A DNA stretch of 64,000 bases from Amaurobius ferox (GCA_951213105.1 OX578152.1:96904568-96968567), one strand, 5' to 3'; counted from the stretch's first letter, positions 48,928 through 60,812 are shown. A program made the numbers and translations. Notes: generated by a model from the sequence alone, not told the origin.

Positions 48928-49059
48928 CAAGGTTAAAAATCAATTCTCAGTTATTACAAGAATCAAATTATAGTCTTGTTAAATATAATTTTTAAATTAT
49001 ATTTAACTCGTAACTTTTTCTGGTAATTTAAAAACCAAAGATTTAATATACTCGTATGC

Positions 49060-49345
49060 CAACGATATAACTAATCACTGAGCCACCTAGCCCACATCGA
49101 AACAACTTTAAAATTCTAATTGAACTTTAGCAGATACCTGATTAGGAAAATGCAATGAATTGTACAATTTAAATCTAGTTTAATTGTATAATATATAGGT
49201 ATTTTTATGAGCTTCTATTTCGCAAGTATGCATTTATCTTATTAAAAGATAAATAAAGAAATAATTTTTAGCTTATTGAGGGCAAAATCCGCAATCAATG
49301 GACTTGTAGATTAGCCCTAGGCTTTAACCACTAGACGGCTTCGGC
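49060..49345 (-). repeat. Two further tRNA-like A-box heads
   Basis: On the minus strand TGGCTCAGTGATTAG (about 49,107-49,093) and GCCGTCTAGTGGTTAAAGCC (about 49,339-49,320) match D-arm/A-box patterns. Convincing B boxes are absent, so both are weak relics. Confidence 0.35.
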
Positions 49346-49950
49346 CGCGATTTGAATTAAAATGAATTATTTAAAGTGTTAATTTAAAAAAAATTATGAT
49401 AATAATTAATAATTAAATATAAATAGTGTTTTCATCTCTATGAAAACCTTTTTATTTTTTAAATTATATTTAATTCGTAATTTTTTCTGGTAAAGAAAAT
49501 AACTCATTTTCATGAGTAACTAAAAAAAAAATTCCCGTTGTTGCTTCATATAATAGGTGTAATTATTATTTTAATTTTTATTTAAAAAATTACTGAATAT
49601 ATTTTTCTGAAATTTTTTTTATTTATTTTATGTGATAATTTGAATATTTCTTAAAACTTTCGAAACAATTTGTGAATTTTAAATTCGCTTAAAAAATGTT
49701 TGAAAAATTAATTCCCATAGGGTTCAATGTATTTCAGTTTTACAACCAGGGTTCAATCCAAAACTAATTGGGTGATATTATTCATTTATATAGTCCTATA
49801 GGTCCCACAGACCGTCTGAACAATATACTACAATTTCATTTCGATAAAGTCATTTTTACGGCAGTTATCGTTAACGGACAGACAGACAGGCAGAATGAAC
49901 AAAGTCATAAACACTTTTCAACTATGTTGTAAAGTGTTAAAAATGAAATC

Positions 49951-50011
<61 letters not shown>

Positions 50012-50529
50012 AAAATTTGAAATTACAAAAATTTCGATGAAGACGTGCAAACGTTATTAGTCATAAAATTATTAAAAATTATTAAAATATTATTGGGACT
50101 GATATAGATTTCTTATTATCGTTCAATATTAAATTAATATGAATGAATGAATCACTTCGTAATAAATATTTCATCGTTCGGGGTGTTTTTCGTTTAAGAT
50201 ATTTACAAATGAAATTACAATTCAAATATGAAATTAATTTTCATTTTTATAAATAATAAGAAAGTCACACAATTTAAGTATTTTTCTTGGATCTAGCGAA
50301 TCTCCTTCACTTTTCCGCGCTTCTGCTATTTACAATTCCGAATGCAAAATATAACTATCAGTTTTGGATCCTATACATTTCTTTTACAATGCAAAAGGCA
50401 ATAATTGAAAATTCCCACATTTTAAAAACTTTCAAATTTCCATTTTTTTTTTAATTACCTTCCCCACAAAACCCGGTTATTCCCGGGGATAAACCGACAT
50501 TTTCCAATCTTTGCAACTCTAATGAGAAC
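49346..50529. other. AT-rich stretch with (AT)27 at 49,954-50,008; otherwise nothing recognised
   Basis: Before the AT tract, 49,740-49,935 carries a GGACAGACAGACAGGCAG motif like the ends of some non-LTR elements, without coding remains. Confidence 0.5.
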
Positions 50530-50543
50530 CCAAACGAGAGCAT

Positions 50544-50830
50544 GATATTAGACTTAGAGAATGGAAATGGGTCGCTCACGTATTGAGAATGCCACGGGGC
50601 AGTAATAAAACCTGCAATTATAACCTGCAACTTCCAAGTACTTTTGTCATTACCCCAACTTGGCCACCGGAAAGTAGACGTTCGCTTGGAACCGAAGATT
50701 ATTTGGAGAAGGATTGTGGCAGCAAAAAGAAAGGAATAAAGCCCCTATTACACGACAGTAATTTTGGACAACAAACCGTTCGCAAAACAGCTTTGGGACG
50801 TTTGTAGGGGTAGCATAGAGAGATGATGGT
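50544..50830 (+). pseudogene. Decayed C-terminal end of a non-LTR retrotransposon reverse transcriptase protein
   Basis: From 50,544 one frame reads DIRLREWKWVAHVLRMPRG, the familiar R-x-W-x-W-x-x-H-V-x-R-M segment downstream of the RT domain in many LINE proteins. After a frameshift another frame gives PKIIWRRIVAAKRKE followed by a stop, matching the usual GRPK-x-x-WRR block. The spacing between the two blocks is normal. Only this tail of about 90 residues remains. Confidence 0.65.
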
Positions 50831-50970
50831 GATGAAGGACTTTCTCAGTAACCCTGTATATTAAAAGAAGAAATGGATTTGCAAAGTCTATATTATTAAA
50901 ATCACATTTACCTGCAATTTTTTCATCATATTAGTTTATAAAAGTGAAAAGACTTTATTTACAACATTTA

Positions 50971-51629
50971 AAAATGAACTGGAGTGTGACTCAGCTCGAT
51001 CTTCTCATAACAGATTTTTTTTTTTTTACATTTGTCAAAAAAAATTTGAAAAATCGGTAGCGTGGATCCAAATGATTACAACTACAGCATGTTACTCTTA
51101 AATTTAAAGATCTTGAATAAAATCTTTCGATTAATACTTTGAGAATGCCCCACCCCCCACCCCCAAGTTGGGGCTAATGATACCACGAACAAAAACATTG
51201 TACCGTGGCTATTTTTCACAACAATGATTGAAACTACTGTATTAAGTTTCATGATCATATTGAACCATAAATAAACCCTTTTATGCATGATGATGCCAAA
51301 TTTTGTCCTATACCGCCATATCAAAAAAATATATAAAATGTCGAATAAATTTCGAATTAAAAAAAAATTCTATCTGGTTCTAGATTCTTTGACAACAAAG
51401 CTGGGTATAAAGTTTCGTGAAAATCCATTAATATCTGTATCTGCTACCGTGTACACAAGAAATCGACCACAGGCATTAGATACACAGGATAGACAGCGGA
51501 CATCACTCAAAAAATAGTCAAAATATGTTCGGGAGGTCTTAAAACGTATATCAGCATCAAAATCTCGAAATCGAAAATTTTCGTGAAAATAATACTTTCA
51601 TACTACTACGTATGAGAAAATAAAAATAT
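50971..51629 (-). mobile_element. Family E repeat, copy 2
   Basis: Complement of 39,045-39,730 in order and over the full length. It ends with a CTACTACGTATGAGAAAATAAA block. No ORF. Confidence 0.6.
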
Positions 51630-52469
51630 GCCGAAAATAATATACAATGGATGTACTTACATCACGTGGTACATTGTGTTTAAAAGTCTATGTTTTGGAC
51701 AAAACAGTAAAACTAAAGCTGTTTGGAATTGCATCCCTTTTCAAATGTTTTCGTTTCTGAGCAGTTTTAGAGTCCTCTGGTTGAAAACGATCCCTGTACA
51801 ATCTGTTATACAAAAGTCTTTATTTTAGTGAAAAAATCAAAATCTACATAATATACACTGAACTGATGGATTGCTTGGGTGATGTATCAAAATTATCGAG
51901 CACTTTCACTGTTATTTCCACTGCACGTCTACTGTATCGAGCACTTCTACTAGAATTTCGATTTTGGTGTCATTTGATCCGTCTCAGCTTCGAGATCAAG
52001 AGAAAGATCTAAAATTCTAATCATGGTATTTGGATAGGATCTTTTGACAGGGTGCCCTAGTCCTGAAAGTACAGCTTCGGTCCTGCGGGTTTTTGGCGTA
52101 AGCCAATATTTCTAAACCAATATTATAACTTTAAAAAAAAAGTTCTTGTTTTGTGTACTTAGCGATAATTTTTTTTTTATCGCGAAGTGATGTTTTTGTG
52201 AGATTTCAATGCTTTTCATAGAAATATTTATCAACATGATAATATAGTTACAGCAAGCATTGCATGTTACCGCCGTATTCCTGTTTTTATTCTTATTTTT
52301 AAAATTCTAAATCAAACGCATCTTCAAATGTAAACAGAAAAGTATGTACAGCTGTGGGGGGAAAAAAACAAAAAAAAAAAAAAAAAAAAAACGAACAACC
52401 CCTCGCTATTCGTGCATCGTTTATAATAGAACATATTCAAACACGCCAATCAATAGAAAATAACATCCT
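51630..52469. other. No gene recognised; A-rich run at about 52,362-52,391
   Basis: Includes a short repeated TATCGAGCACTT phrase near 51,895 and 51,935. No domain is seen in its frames. Confidence 0.4.
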
Positions 52470-52474
52470 CCACC

Positions 52475-52575
52475 AATTCATGTGCATAAAATTGGTAGAG
52501 GATATTATCATATCTAAATGCATAAAATTGGTAGAGGATCATCTACATAAAATTGGTATAAGATCATCTTCATAA
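52475..52575 (+). repeat. Short tandem repeat, about 3 units of 25-36 bp
   Basis: CATAAAATTGGTAGAGGAT repeats three times with changing spacers, directly abutting family A copy A7. Confidence 0.8.
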
Positions 52576-53282
52576 TCTGATGTGGACAACACATGACTTT
52601 ATTTATATAATGCGATGAATTTACTACTTTTACAGTAAAAAAAAAAAAAAAAAAAAAAAACTTATTCTTATCGTAGATACTTATATTCTTTCCAAGATAT
52701 TGAATTTTCGCTAATTAGTCGTCATTTTCATTGATTTAGCGTCATTTTTATCCATTTGGCGAGATTTTCGTTAATTTGACAATATTTAAAAAGTCGTCAA
52801 GTTGGCGACATTCCGCCAAATTCGTCACCGAAATATCGCCAAGCGCTATGGACGAAGAAATAAGTTATTCTTACAGCAGACAAATGACTATTATCGTTCA
52901 AATACAAAAGTATTACTCAAAGAATCTTTTCTCATGAATGGAACGAGCTAGATCCACGAGAATGATGTCACCCAATTTATCGCCTGATATTACATATGAA
53001 AAATGAACATGTTTCTCAACAGTTACTATTTTTGATAAATTTATGTGAAAATGTGCAATATCTCGAGAACGGTTCATGCTAGCGTTCTAAAGTTTATGTC
53101 AACCGTTTTCTAAAGAAAAATTACATAAAAGTGTCTATTTGCGTAACCTCATTAAAGGTTTTGATTTTTTGGTGATTTTTTTCAAAATTTCACTCGAAAA
53201 TTTAGGGGGGTTTTGAATATTGATTGTGTTTTAAAACAATAGGTTTCTAATATTTGCGGATTGTAATTTTTGTACAAAATTG
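52576..53282 (+). mobile_element. Family A copy A7, truncated at 3' side
   Basis: Starts TCTGATGTGGACAACACATG. The core has GTCGTCAAGTTGGCGAC. The copy stops abruptly inside the GTACAAAATT block at 53,282, where a hairpin begins. Confidence 0.65.
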
Positions 53283-53324
53283 CAGACATTGGCGTCGCCA
53301 ATATCTGAAAGACGCCAATGTCTG
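53283..53324. repeat. Perfect 14-bp inverted repeat at a transposon breakpoint
   Basis: CAGACATTGGCGTC (53,283-53,296) and its exact complement (53,311-53,324) surround a 14-base loop. Confidence 0.85.
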
Positions 53325-53872
53325 AAAAGGGGGATCGAATTGTTTGGGATAGGGTAAGTCAAATACCTGTCTTTTTGAGAGGTACTTCGTTTGAGATAGA
53401 CGCTGTCCCACCCGTAAGCAAAAGGTTAATAAGGCCACACGTTTATCAAACATGAGGATTTATTAATTTTTAAAGAAACATTAATAAATCTACAAGTTTG
53501 ATAAACATGTGACCCAGACATTTTTATTTATTAACAATTAATGGATATTTTGTGTAAAAATGTTTTCGTATTTATCATAAATTCAGTTGAATCAAGCATA
53601 AGTAACATAAGACGTGTCACTGTTATGATAACAATAAAATATACTTTTATTTTTCAATAAAATGTTTGAGGAAAATTTTTTTTCCTGATACCTCAGCTTG
53701 CTCTGTGTCGCTTTGTTTCTGGGACATACTAGTTAACCTACTGCCTGATGGCCTCAAGCAAGATAAAACCGCTCTGGATAAATGGCATGACGCTTTGAGA
53801 ATTACATCTAGGTGTTGCCAGTGTTAGTAAAGCGTTATTTGTTTCCGTTTGCTACAAAAGAGAGACATAGCA

Positions 53873-54720
53873 TTGAAAATATGTATTTTTGATTATTTTT
53901 AGATTAAGGTTCCCTAATTATCAGTATAGTTTATCAGTATTTTTTCATACTTGTAGAATAGAGTACAGAATATAGGGAGATAAAAATAAATTGAAAGATA
54001 AAATAATTTTGAATACGTAGGAATATCCCTTATTGCTTCGGTTCTAATTTACATTGCGCTACTCATTTATTTCTACAAAATTAGCGGTTTAAATATATAT
54101 TTTAAGCCTTTCGTCATAGAAATGCATGCAATGCAGGGGCGCTTAACTTACTACCCAGCGCCACCTGAATGATTGTCTCAAATGATATTAGCGTTTTATT
54201 AGTATGGAGCATAGAGGTAAAAGTAAGGAGATAAAACTTCATATTAAGAAAACGACAATATCGTTTGAGACAATCATTCAGGTGGCGCTGGGATAGGATA
54301 AATAGCCCTGTATTAAATTCATTTCTATGGTGAAAGGCCTAAAATATTTATTTAAACTGTCAGATTTGTAAAAAATAAATCATTAGCGCAATGCAAAGTA
54401 GAACTGAAATAATAAATAATATTCCTACGTATTCAAAATTGTTTTACCTTTCAATTTATTTTTATCTCTCTATATTCTGTACTTTATTCTACAACTATGA
54501 TAAAATACTGGGTAATTATATTCATAATGAGGAAACGCTTAATTAAAAAATAATCAAAAATGCATATACTCAATATTACTCCTTTCGGTCGTGTCCACTA
54601 ACAATATAGCGGCTACTTTACTACCACTAGCGACACCTAGATATAATTCTCAAAGCATTATGGCACTTTCAAACATTTCATCCATAGGAGTTTTATCTCC
54701 TTTTTTCTAACTGCATGGTC
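53873..54720. mobile_element. Foldback element, family D copy 2
   Basis: Arms of about 330-340 bp (53,873-54,213 and 54,240-54,569) are near 80 percent complementary by eye. They meet around a short centre containing GGTAAAAGTAAGGAGATAAAA. The right arm continues into about 150 bases ending in TAGGAGTTTTATCTCC. No coding capacity. Confidence 0.7.
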
Positions 54721-54736
54721 ACCACCGTGAAAAAAA

Positions 54737-55497
54737 TCTGATGTGGGCAGCACATGACTTTCCCTGCAGACTTATATTAACGTTCTCTTTATTTTAACTA
54801 AATTTATTTCACTTTTAATTCAATTTTCGTTCTCATTCGGTAACCGGGTTTTTTTCAAGGGTGGCGTAGGGAAAGTACGAAAAACCAAAATATCTCGAGA
54901 ACGGCTAGTCCTAGTGTAATGGGGTTGGTCTTATTTTTTTCGTCGTTAAACATTACGTATTAAACGGGCATTTAATGGATATATCTGAGTATACCTAGTT
55001 CTTTACTTTAGATTTTGAAGATTTTTGCGGGCCGTTTTGCAGAAAAAGGCAGGTTATTTTTTTCCGAATCGTACCAAAATCTAATCAGCACCAGAGTGAC
55101 CTATACGTGACTCATCTACCGAATTTTGTGAAATTCGGTCCATTAGTTTTTTAGCTAGAGTGGATACAAGCTTTTGCGGGCCATTTCGCAAAAAAAGGCG
55201 AGTTCTTTTATTCCGAATCGTACCCAAAACTAATCAGCACCAGCCCCGCCCACAAGTGACTTACCTACCAAATTTTGTGAAATTCGGTCGATTACTTTTT
55301 TAGTTAAAGTGGATACAAAATCTGCACAGACACACAGACACACAGACAGACAGACACACGCACAGACGTCACGCTAAAAATGGTTTTTTCGTATTCTAGA
55401 GGTCTCGAAACGTGTAGATCCGTCGAAAACTCGAGTTGTGATTTTCGGCATGATTCCAATACTCTCCCTATACATTACCATGTATTGCAGGGAAAGT
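54737..55497 (+). mobile_element. Family B copy B4, best preserved (761 bp)
   Basis: TCTGATGTGGGCAGCACATG start. GAGAACGGCTAGTCCTAGTG block. Two AAATTCGGTC.ATTA(G/C)TTTTTTAG blocks, an (ACAG)n tract at 55,325-55,360, GATCCGTCGAAAACTCGAG, and the end hairpin CTCTCCCTATACATTACC / ATGTATTGCAGGGAAAGT. Confidence 0.75.
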
Positions 55498-55977
55498 AAA
55501 AAAAAAAAAGTGAGAACTGAAACCATCGTTGCACGCACACATTTGGCTGAGTCCCCACTCCTAGATAGGGTTACACGTTTATCAGACTTAAGAACGATTT
55601 TGATTTATTAACAATTAATGGGTATTTTGTGGAAAATTGATTTCGTATTTATCATAAATTCAGTTGAATCAAGCACACATAACTTAAGACGTGTCATTGT
55701 TACGATAACAATAAAATAAACTTTTGTTTTTCAATAAAATTGGGGAATTTTTTTTTCATACCTCACCTCATTCTGAATTCCCTATATTTTGTGGAACAGC
55801 ATAACCGCGCTTAATATGCTAGTTACGCCACTGATCAATACACTCTCAAGATTTCTGGGAATTTAAAAAGCCCCAGAAACTTTGTAACCGCAGCACGACG
55901 GTCGCTTCCCACAGCTCAGATACGATCTGCATTGACGAAATTGCAGACCTCAAATCAAGGCTTTAAATTTCTTTCTT

Positions 55978-55999
55978 GGGGGGGGGGGGGGGGGGGGGG
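55978..55999 (+). repeat. G22 tract
   Basis: Twenty-two G, the longest homopolymer of G or C in the window. The 84-codon plus frame through it (55,932-56,186) is unrecognised. Confidence 0.95.
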
Positions 56000-56480
56000 C
56001 ACCGCTGAGATACAGCATTTTCTCATTCTTTACTTCCTCAATATAGAAAAGAGAAAGTCGGTCGAGGTTATTGAGAAATGCATGACCTTTAAAAATAGTT
56101 TCGAAAATTGTGAAAGTGGGAATGATTTTGATTCAAAACGCACGATTTCGAAATTAAACAGTACTATCTGTATTTGTATTAATTAAGTTATCGTTCGCTT
56201 ATTTAGGAATCGGGAAAAGCCGAGCCATTCGTCTGAATTGAATTAATAAAGAATTTAATATCAAAATAAATTTTATAACTGTACTTATATTTTTTTGCCT
56301 GGGCTAAAGAACAAGAATGCTTTCTTTAGTTTTATAGATAAAGAAAAAAAATTAGTTATTGTTATTTTTTAAACTTCCTTTCTGTTATGAATCAAGGGAA
56401 ATATTTCATTCGCAATAACATTTTGAATACTTTTAGAATTTGCGCATACTTTAAATTATTTAATATTAATAAATTGTTAT

Positions 56481-57426
56481 TACTTTCCTTATATACAATA
56501 ATGTATAAGGAAAGCATTGTGACGGGGTCGAAAATTTGAATTCGAGTTTTCGACGCGAGAGCACGTTTCAAGCATCCCTGATCACGAATCGAACATTTTT
56601 GAGATGATGTCTGTGTGTGTGTGTGTGTGTGAAAGTATGTGTGTGTGTGTGTCAGTGAGTCTGTGGAGACGATAATTGACGAATGAATGAACCGATTCGA
56701 ACGAAATTTGGTACAAAAAGCACAATCCGTGAATACTGGAAGTCTATTGTTTTTATACGCAATCGAATATTCAGAACCCCCCCCCCCCCCCTAAATTTTC
56801 GAGTGAAATTTTGAAAAAATAATTAAAGAATCAAAACCTTTAATAAAGTCACGCATATAGGCATTTTTTGTGTAATTTTTCATTAGAAAACGATTGACAT
56901 AAATTTTAGAACACTAGCATGAACCGTTCTCAAGATATTGCACATTTTTAAAAAAAATTATCAAAAAATCATGCAAAATAAAAAAAAATATATTTCTTAT
57001 TGAGAAACATGTTTACTTTTCATATGTAACATCATGCGATAAATTGGGTGACATCATTCTCGAGGATCTAGCTCGTTCCATTCATGAAAAAAGATACTTT
57101 GAGTAATACTTTTGTATTTGAACGCCAATAGTCATTTATCTGCTGTAAGGATAACTTATTTCTCCATCCATAACGCTTGGCGAGATTTTGGCGACGAATT
57201 TGGCGGAATGTCGCCAACTTGGCGACTTGTTTAAATGTTGCTAAATTAACGAAAAACTCGCCAAATGGATAAAAATGAGGCTAAATCAATGAAAATGACG
57301 ACTAATTTACGAAAAATCAATATCTTGAAAAGAATATATCTACTATAAGAATAACCTATTGCTTTTACTGTTAAAGTAGGAAATTCATTGCATTATATAA
57401 GGAAAGTCATGTGTTGCCTACATCAG
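56481..57426 (-). mobile_element. Family A copy A8, full length (946 bp)
   Basis: End hairpin TACTTTCCTTATATACAATA / ATGTATAAGGAAAG. (TG)n tract at 56,612-56,652, C15 at 56,777-56,791, core palindrome GTCGCCAACTTGGCGAC (57,210). Terminus GGAAAGTCATGTGTTGCC then TACATCAGA. Confidence 0.75.
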
Positions 57427-57497
57427 ATTTTTTTTTCTGTATATCCCGTTTCAATTTACCCGTTTGCGCTCTTCGTACAGAGCAAACTTTTATTATT

Positions 57498-58363
57498 ACC
57501 TTCCTTATATGCATAGTATGTAAGGAAAGTATTGTGATGGGGTTGAAAATTCGAATTCGAGTTTTCGTAGGGAGAGCATGATTCAAGCATCCCTGATCAT
57601 GAATCTAACTTTTTTAAAGTGATGTCTCTGTGTATGTGTGTGAAGGTATGTGTATGTGTGTGTGTCAGTGAGTCTGTGGAGACGATATCTCACGAACGAA
57701 TGGAGCGATTCGAATGAAATTTGGTACAAAAATTACAATCCATGAATACTGGAAGCCTATTGTTTTTAAATACAATCGAGTGTTCAAAACCCCCCTAAAT
57801 TTTCGAGTGAAATTTTAAAAAAATCATTAAAATATCAAACCCTTTAATAAAGTTACGCAAGTAGACATTTCTTCTGTAATTTTTTATTAGAAAACGATTG
57901 ATAAACTTTAAAACTCTAGTATGGATCGTTCTCGAGATATTGCACATTTTTCAAATTAAATTTATCAAAAAATCCCACAAATTAAAGAAAAATATTAACT
58001 GGTGAGGAACATGTTCACTTTTCATATGTAATATTATGCCATAAATGGGTGACATCATTCTCATGGATCTAACTCGTTCCATTCATGAGAAAAAATATTT
58101 TGAGTAAGACTTTTGTATTTGAACACCAATAGTCATGTATCTGCTATATAAATAACTTATTTCTCAGTCCATAACGCTTGGCGAGATTTTGGCGAGTAAT
58201 TTGGCGGAATATCGCCAACTTGGCGACTTTTTAAATGCTGCCCAATTAACAAAATCTTGCCAAATGAATAAAAATGACACCAAATCAATGAAAATGATGA
58301 CTCATTGACGAAAATTCAATATCCCGGAAAGAATATAATTATTTGCTATAAGAATAACCTATT
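57498..58363 (-). mobile_element. Family A copy A9, interrupted by the next copy
   Basis: Opens with ACCTTCCTTATATGCATAGTATGTAAGGAAAGT and ends at a T-run after AGAATAACCTA, exactly where the next copy's hairpin starts. Its terminal 60 bases are displaced or lost. Confidence 0.7.
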
Positions 58364-58833
58364 TTTACTTTCCTTATATACATAATGTATAAGGAAAGTA
58401 TTGTGACGGGGTCGAAAATTCGAATTCGAGTTTTCGACGGGAGAGCACGTTTCAAGCATCCCTGATCACGAATCAAACATTTTTGAAGTGATGTCGGTGT
58501 GTGTGTGTGTGTCAGTGAGTCTGTGGAGACGATAACTGACGAACGAATGGGCCGATTCGAACGAAATTTGGTACAAAAATCACAAACTATAAACACTGGA
58601 AGCCTATTGTTTTTATACGCAATCGAATGTTCAGAACCCCCCTAAATTTTCGTGTGAAATTTTTAAAAAATCGTCAAAAAATCAAAACCGCCAATAAAGT
58701 TACGCAAATAGACATTTCTTACAATGTTTCGTTAGGAAACGATTGACGTACATTTTAGAACGCTAACACGAACCGTTCTCAAGATATTGCACATTTTTCA
58801 AAAAAATTATCAAAAACTCGTATAAAAAAAAAT

Positions 58834-59877
58834 CTGATGTGGGCAACACATGACTTTCCTTATATAATGCAATGAGTTTACTATTTTTACAGTTAAAAAA
58901 AATGTTATTCTTATAGTAGTAGATACTTATATTCTTTCCAAGATATTGAATTTTCTTCAATTAGTCGTCATTTTCATTGATTTAGCGTCATTTTTATTAA
59001 TTTGGCGAGATTTTTGTTGATTTGACAACAATTAAAAATGTCGCCAAGTTGGCGGTATTCCGCCAAATTTGTCGCCAAAATCTCACCAAGCGTTATGGAC
59101 GGAGAAATAATTCATTCTTACAGCAGATAAATGAATACTGGCTTTCAAATACAAAAGTATTACTCAAAGTATCTTTTTTCATGAATGGAACGAGCTTGAT
59201 CCATGAGAATGATGTCACCCAATTTATCGCATGGAATCACATATGAAAAGTGAACATGTTTCTCAATAGGACATATTTTTTTTTATTTTATAACTTTTTG
59301 ATAATTTTTTTTAAAAATGGGCTATATCTCGAAAATGGTTCATATTAGAGTTCTAAAATTTATGTCAATCGTTTTCTAATGAAAAATTACAGAAGAAATG
59401 TCTACTTGCGTAACTTTATTAGCGGTTTTGATTTTTTGACGATTTTTTCAAAATTTCACTCGAAAATTTAGGGTGGTTCTGGACATTCGATTGCGTATAA
59501 AAACAATAGGCTTCCAGTGTTTATAGATTGTAATTTTTATACCAAATTTCGCCCAAATCGGTCCATTCGTTCGTCAGTTATCGTCTCCACAGACTCACTG
59601 ACACACACACACACACAAACACACATACTTTCACACGCACACATACTTTCACACACACACTGTTATGATGAGTTTAAAGTTTTAAACACATCACAACATT
59701 CATGGAATGTTGTGATGTGTTTAAAACTTTAAACTCATCATAACACACACACACACAGACATCACTTCAAAAATGATTGTGCGTGCGTTGAAACGTGCTC
59801 TCCCGTTGAAAACCCGAATTCGAATTTTCGACCCCGTTACAATACTTTCCTTATACGTTATGTATATAAGGAAAGTA
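58834..59877 (+). mobile_element. Family A copy A11, full length, inserted in A10
   Basis: TCTGATGTGGGCAACACATG start at 58,834, end hairpin ACTTTCCTTATACGTTATGTATATAAGGAAAGT at 59,844-59,876. Its (CA)n core is split by an 85-bp palindrome (59,661-59,745). It lies in an A-run of the host. Confidence 0.75.
59661..59745. mobile_element. Perfect 41-bp-arm palindrome inside a (CA)n tract
   Basis: 59,661-59,701 and 59,705-59,745 are exact complements around ATG. The arms start TGTTATGATGAGTTTAAAG and both flanks are pure CA repeat. It behaves like a miniature foldback element, or a DNA-repair hairpin. The sequence occurs nowhere else in the window. Confidence 0.8.
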
Positions 59878-59961
59878 AAAAAATATTTCCTATTCAGAAA
59901 CATGTTCACTTTTCATATGTAATACCATGCGATAAATTGGGTGACATCATTCTCGTGGATC

Positions 59962-60477
59962 TAACTCGTTCCTCATAGAGTTTCGTCCAGAACAGAGCAC
60001 CAGGCGCGAAGCGCCTTTAATCTCCAATCTCTAGGTGTGGTTCTTATCTTCATACTGTGACATTATTTCATTGGTCCATAGTTGGAGGTTCGAGGTTTTT
60101 GATTTACTGTTTTTATTATTTGTCCTAGCTCCTAGTGTGGCAGTTTGTTGCACATTAAGAGTTTAAGCAGTTTGGGGGGTTGATGCAGATCTGAGGGTAA
60201 CCTAGCATTTTAGCAGTTTAGGATTTTAAACATTTTGTAGAAAACCAAAGATCGCGAGTTTTCGTTAATATCAACTGATTAAGGTGGGACGTTCCTAGTA
60301 CCGAATATCAAAGTTAAGTACCGAGCGGGGTCTCTTACGAGATTTAGCCTTGCGATGATCATAGTCATGCAGATTAAATAATAGTTCATTTGGGACAGAT
60401 GGCAGATTTTTGTAGAATTTAAGCGCTAGCTTTTTGATTTGGGCTCTAACAGTTTTTATTTTGAAGTAACTCGTTCC
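59962..60477 (-). mobile_element. 5'-truncated Jockey-like non-LTR retrotransposon with 11-bp target duplication
   Basis: TAACTCGTTCC occurs at 59,962-59,972 and 60,467-60,477. The inserted 494 bp (59,973-60,466) encodes on the minus strand a C-terminal tail, KKLALKFYKNLPSVPNELL, then YDHRKAKSRKRPR. This is like the end of Jockey-clade ORF2 proteins (a K-K-x-x-x-x-[FY]-[FY]-x-x-[IL]-P pattern followed by a basic tail). About 300 bases of 3'UTR follow. No poly(A) is visible at the 3' junction. Confidence 0.65.
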
Positions 60478-60812
60478 ATTCATGAAAAAAGAAACTTTGA
60501 GTAATACTTTTGTATTTGAACGCTAATATTTATTTATCTGCTGTAAGAATAACTTATTTCTTCGTTCATAGCGCTTGGCGAGATTTTGGCGACGAATTTG
60601 ATGGAATGTCGCCAACTTGGCGACTTTTTTAGATGTTGTTAAATTAACGAAAAACTCGCCAAATTGATAAAAATGACGCTAAATCAATGACGACTCATTG
60701 ATGATGACGACATGGAAAATGACGACTTATTGACGAAAATTCAATATCTTGGAAAGAATATAAATAACTACTATAAAAATAATCTATTTTTTTTTTTTAC
60801 TGTAAAAGTAGT

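Larger units (their letters stand above)
53431..55775 (+). repeat. Direct repeat H (53,431-53,700 and 55,555-55,775)
   Basis: Both copies contain ACACGTTTATCA, TTATTAACAATTAATGG, CGTATTTATCATAAATTCAGTTGAATCAAGCA and AAGACGTGTCA.TGTTA in the same order. The first copy also holds a 32-bp inverted repeat (53,436-53,467 with 53,480-53,511). Foldback D2 and element B4 lie between the two copies. Confidence 0.65.
58364..60812 (-). mobile_element. Family A copy A10, host of two later insertions
   Basis: Segments 58,364-58,833, 59,878-59,972 and 60,478-60,812 are collinear with A8. They are separated by a complete opposite-strand family A copy and a Jockey-like fragment. The terminal 27 bp is missing; the copy runs instead into A12. 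Confidence 0.7.
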
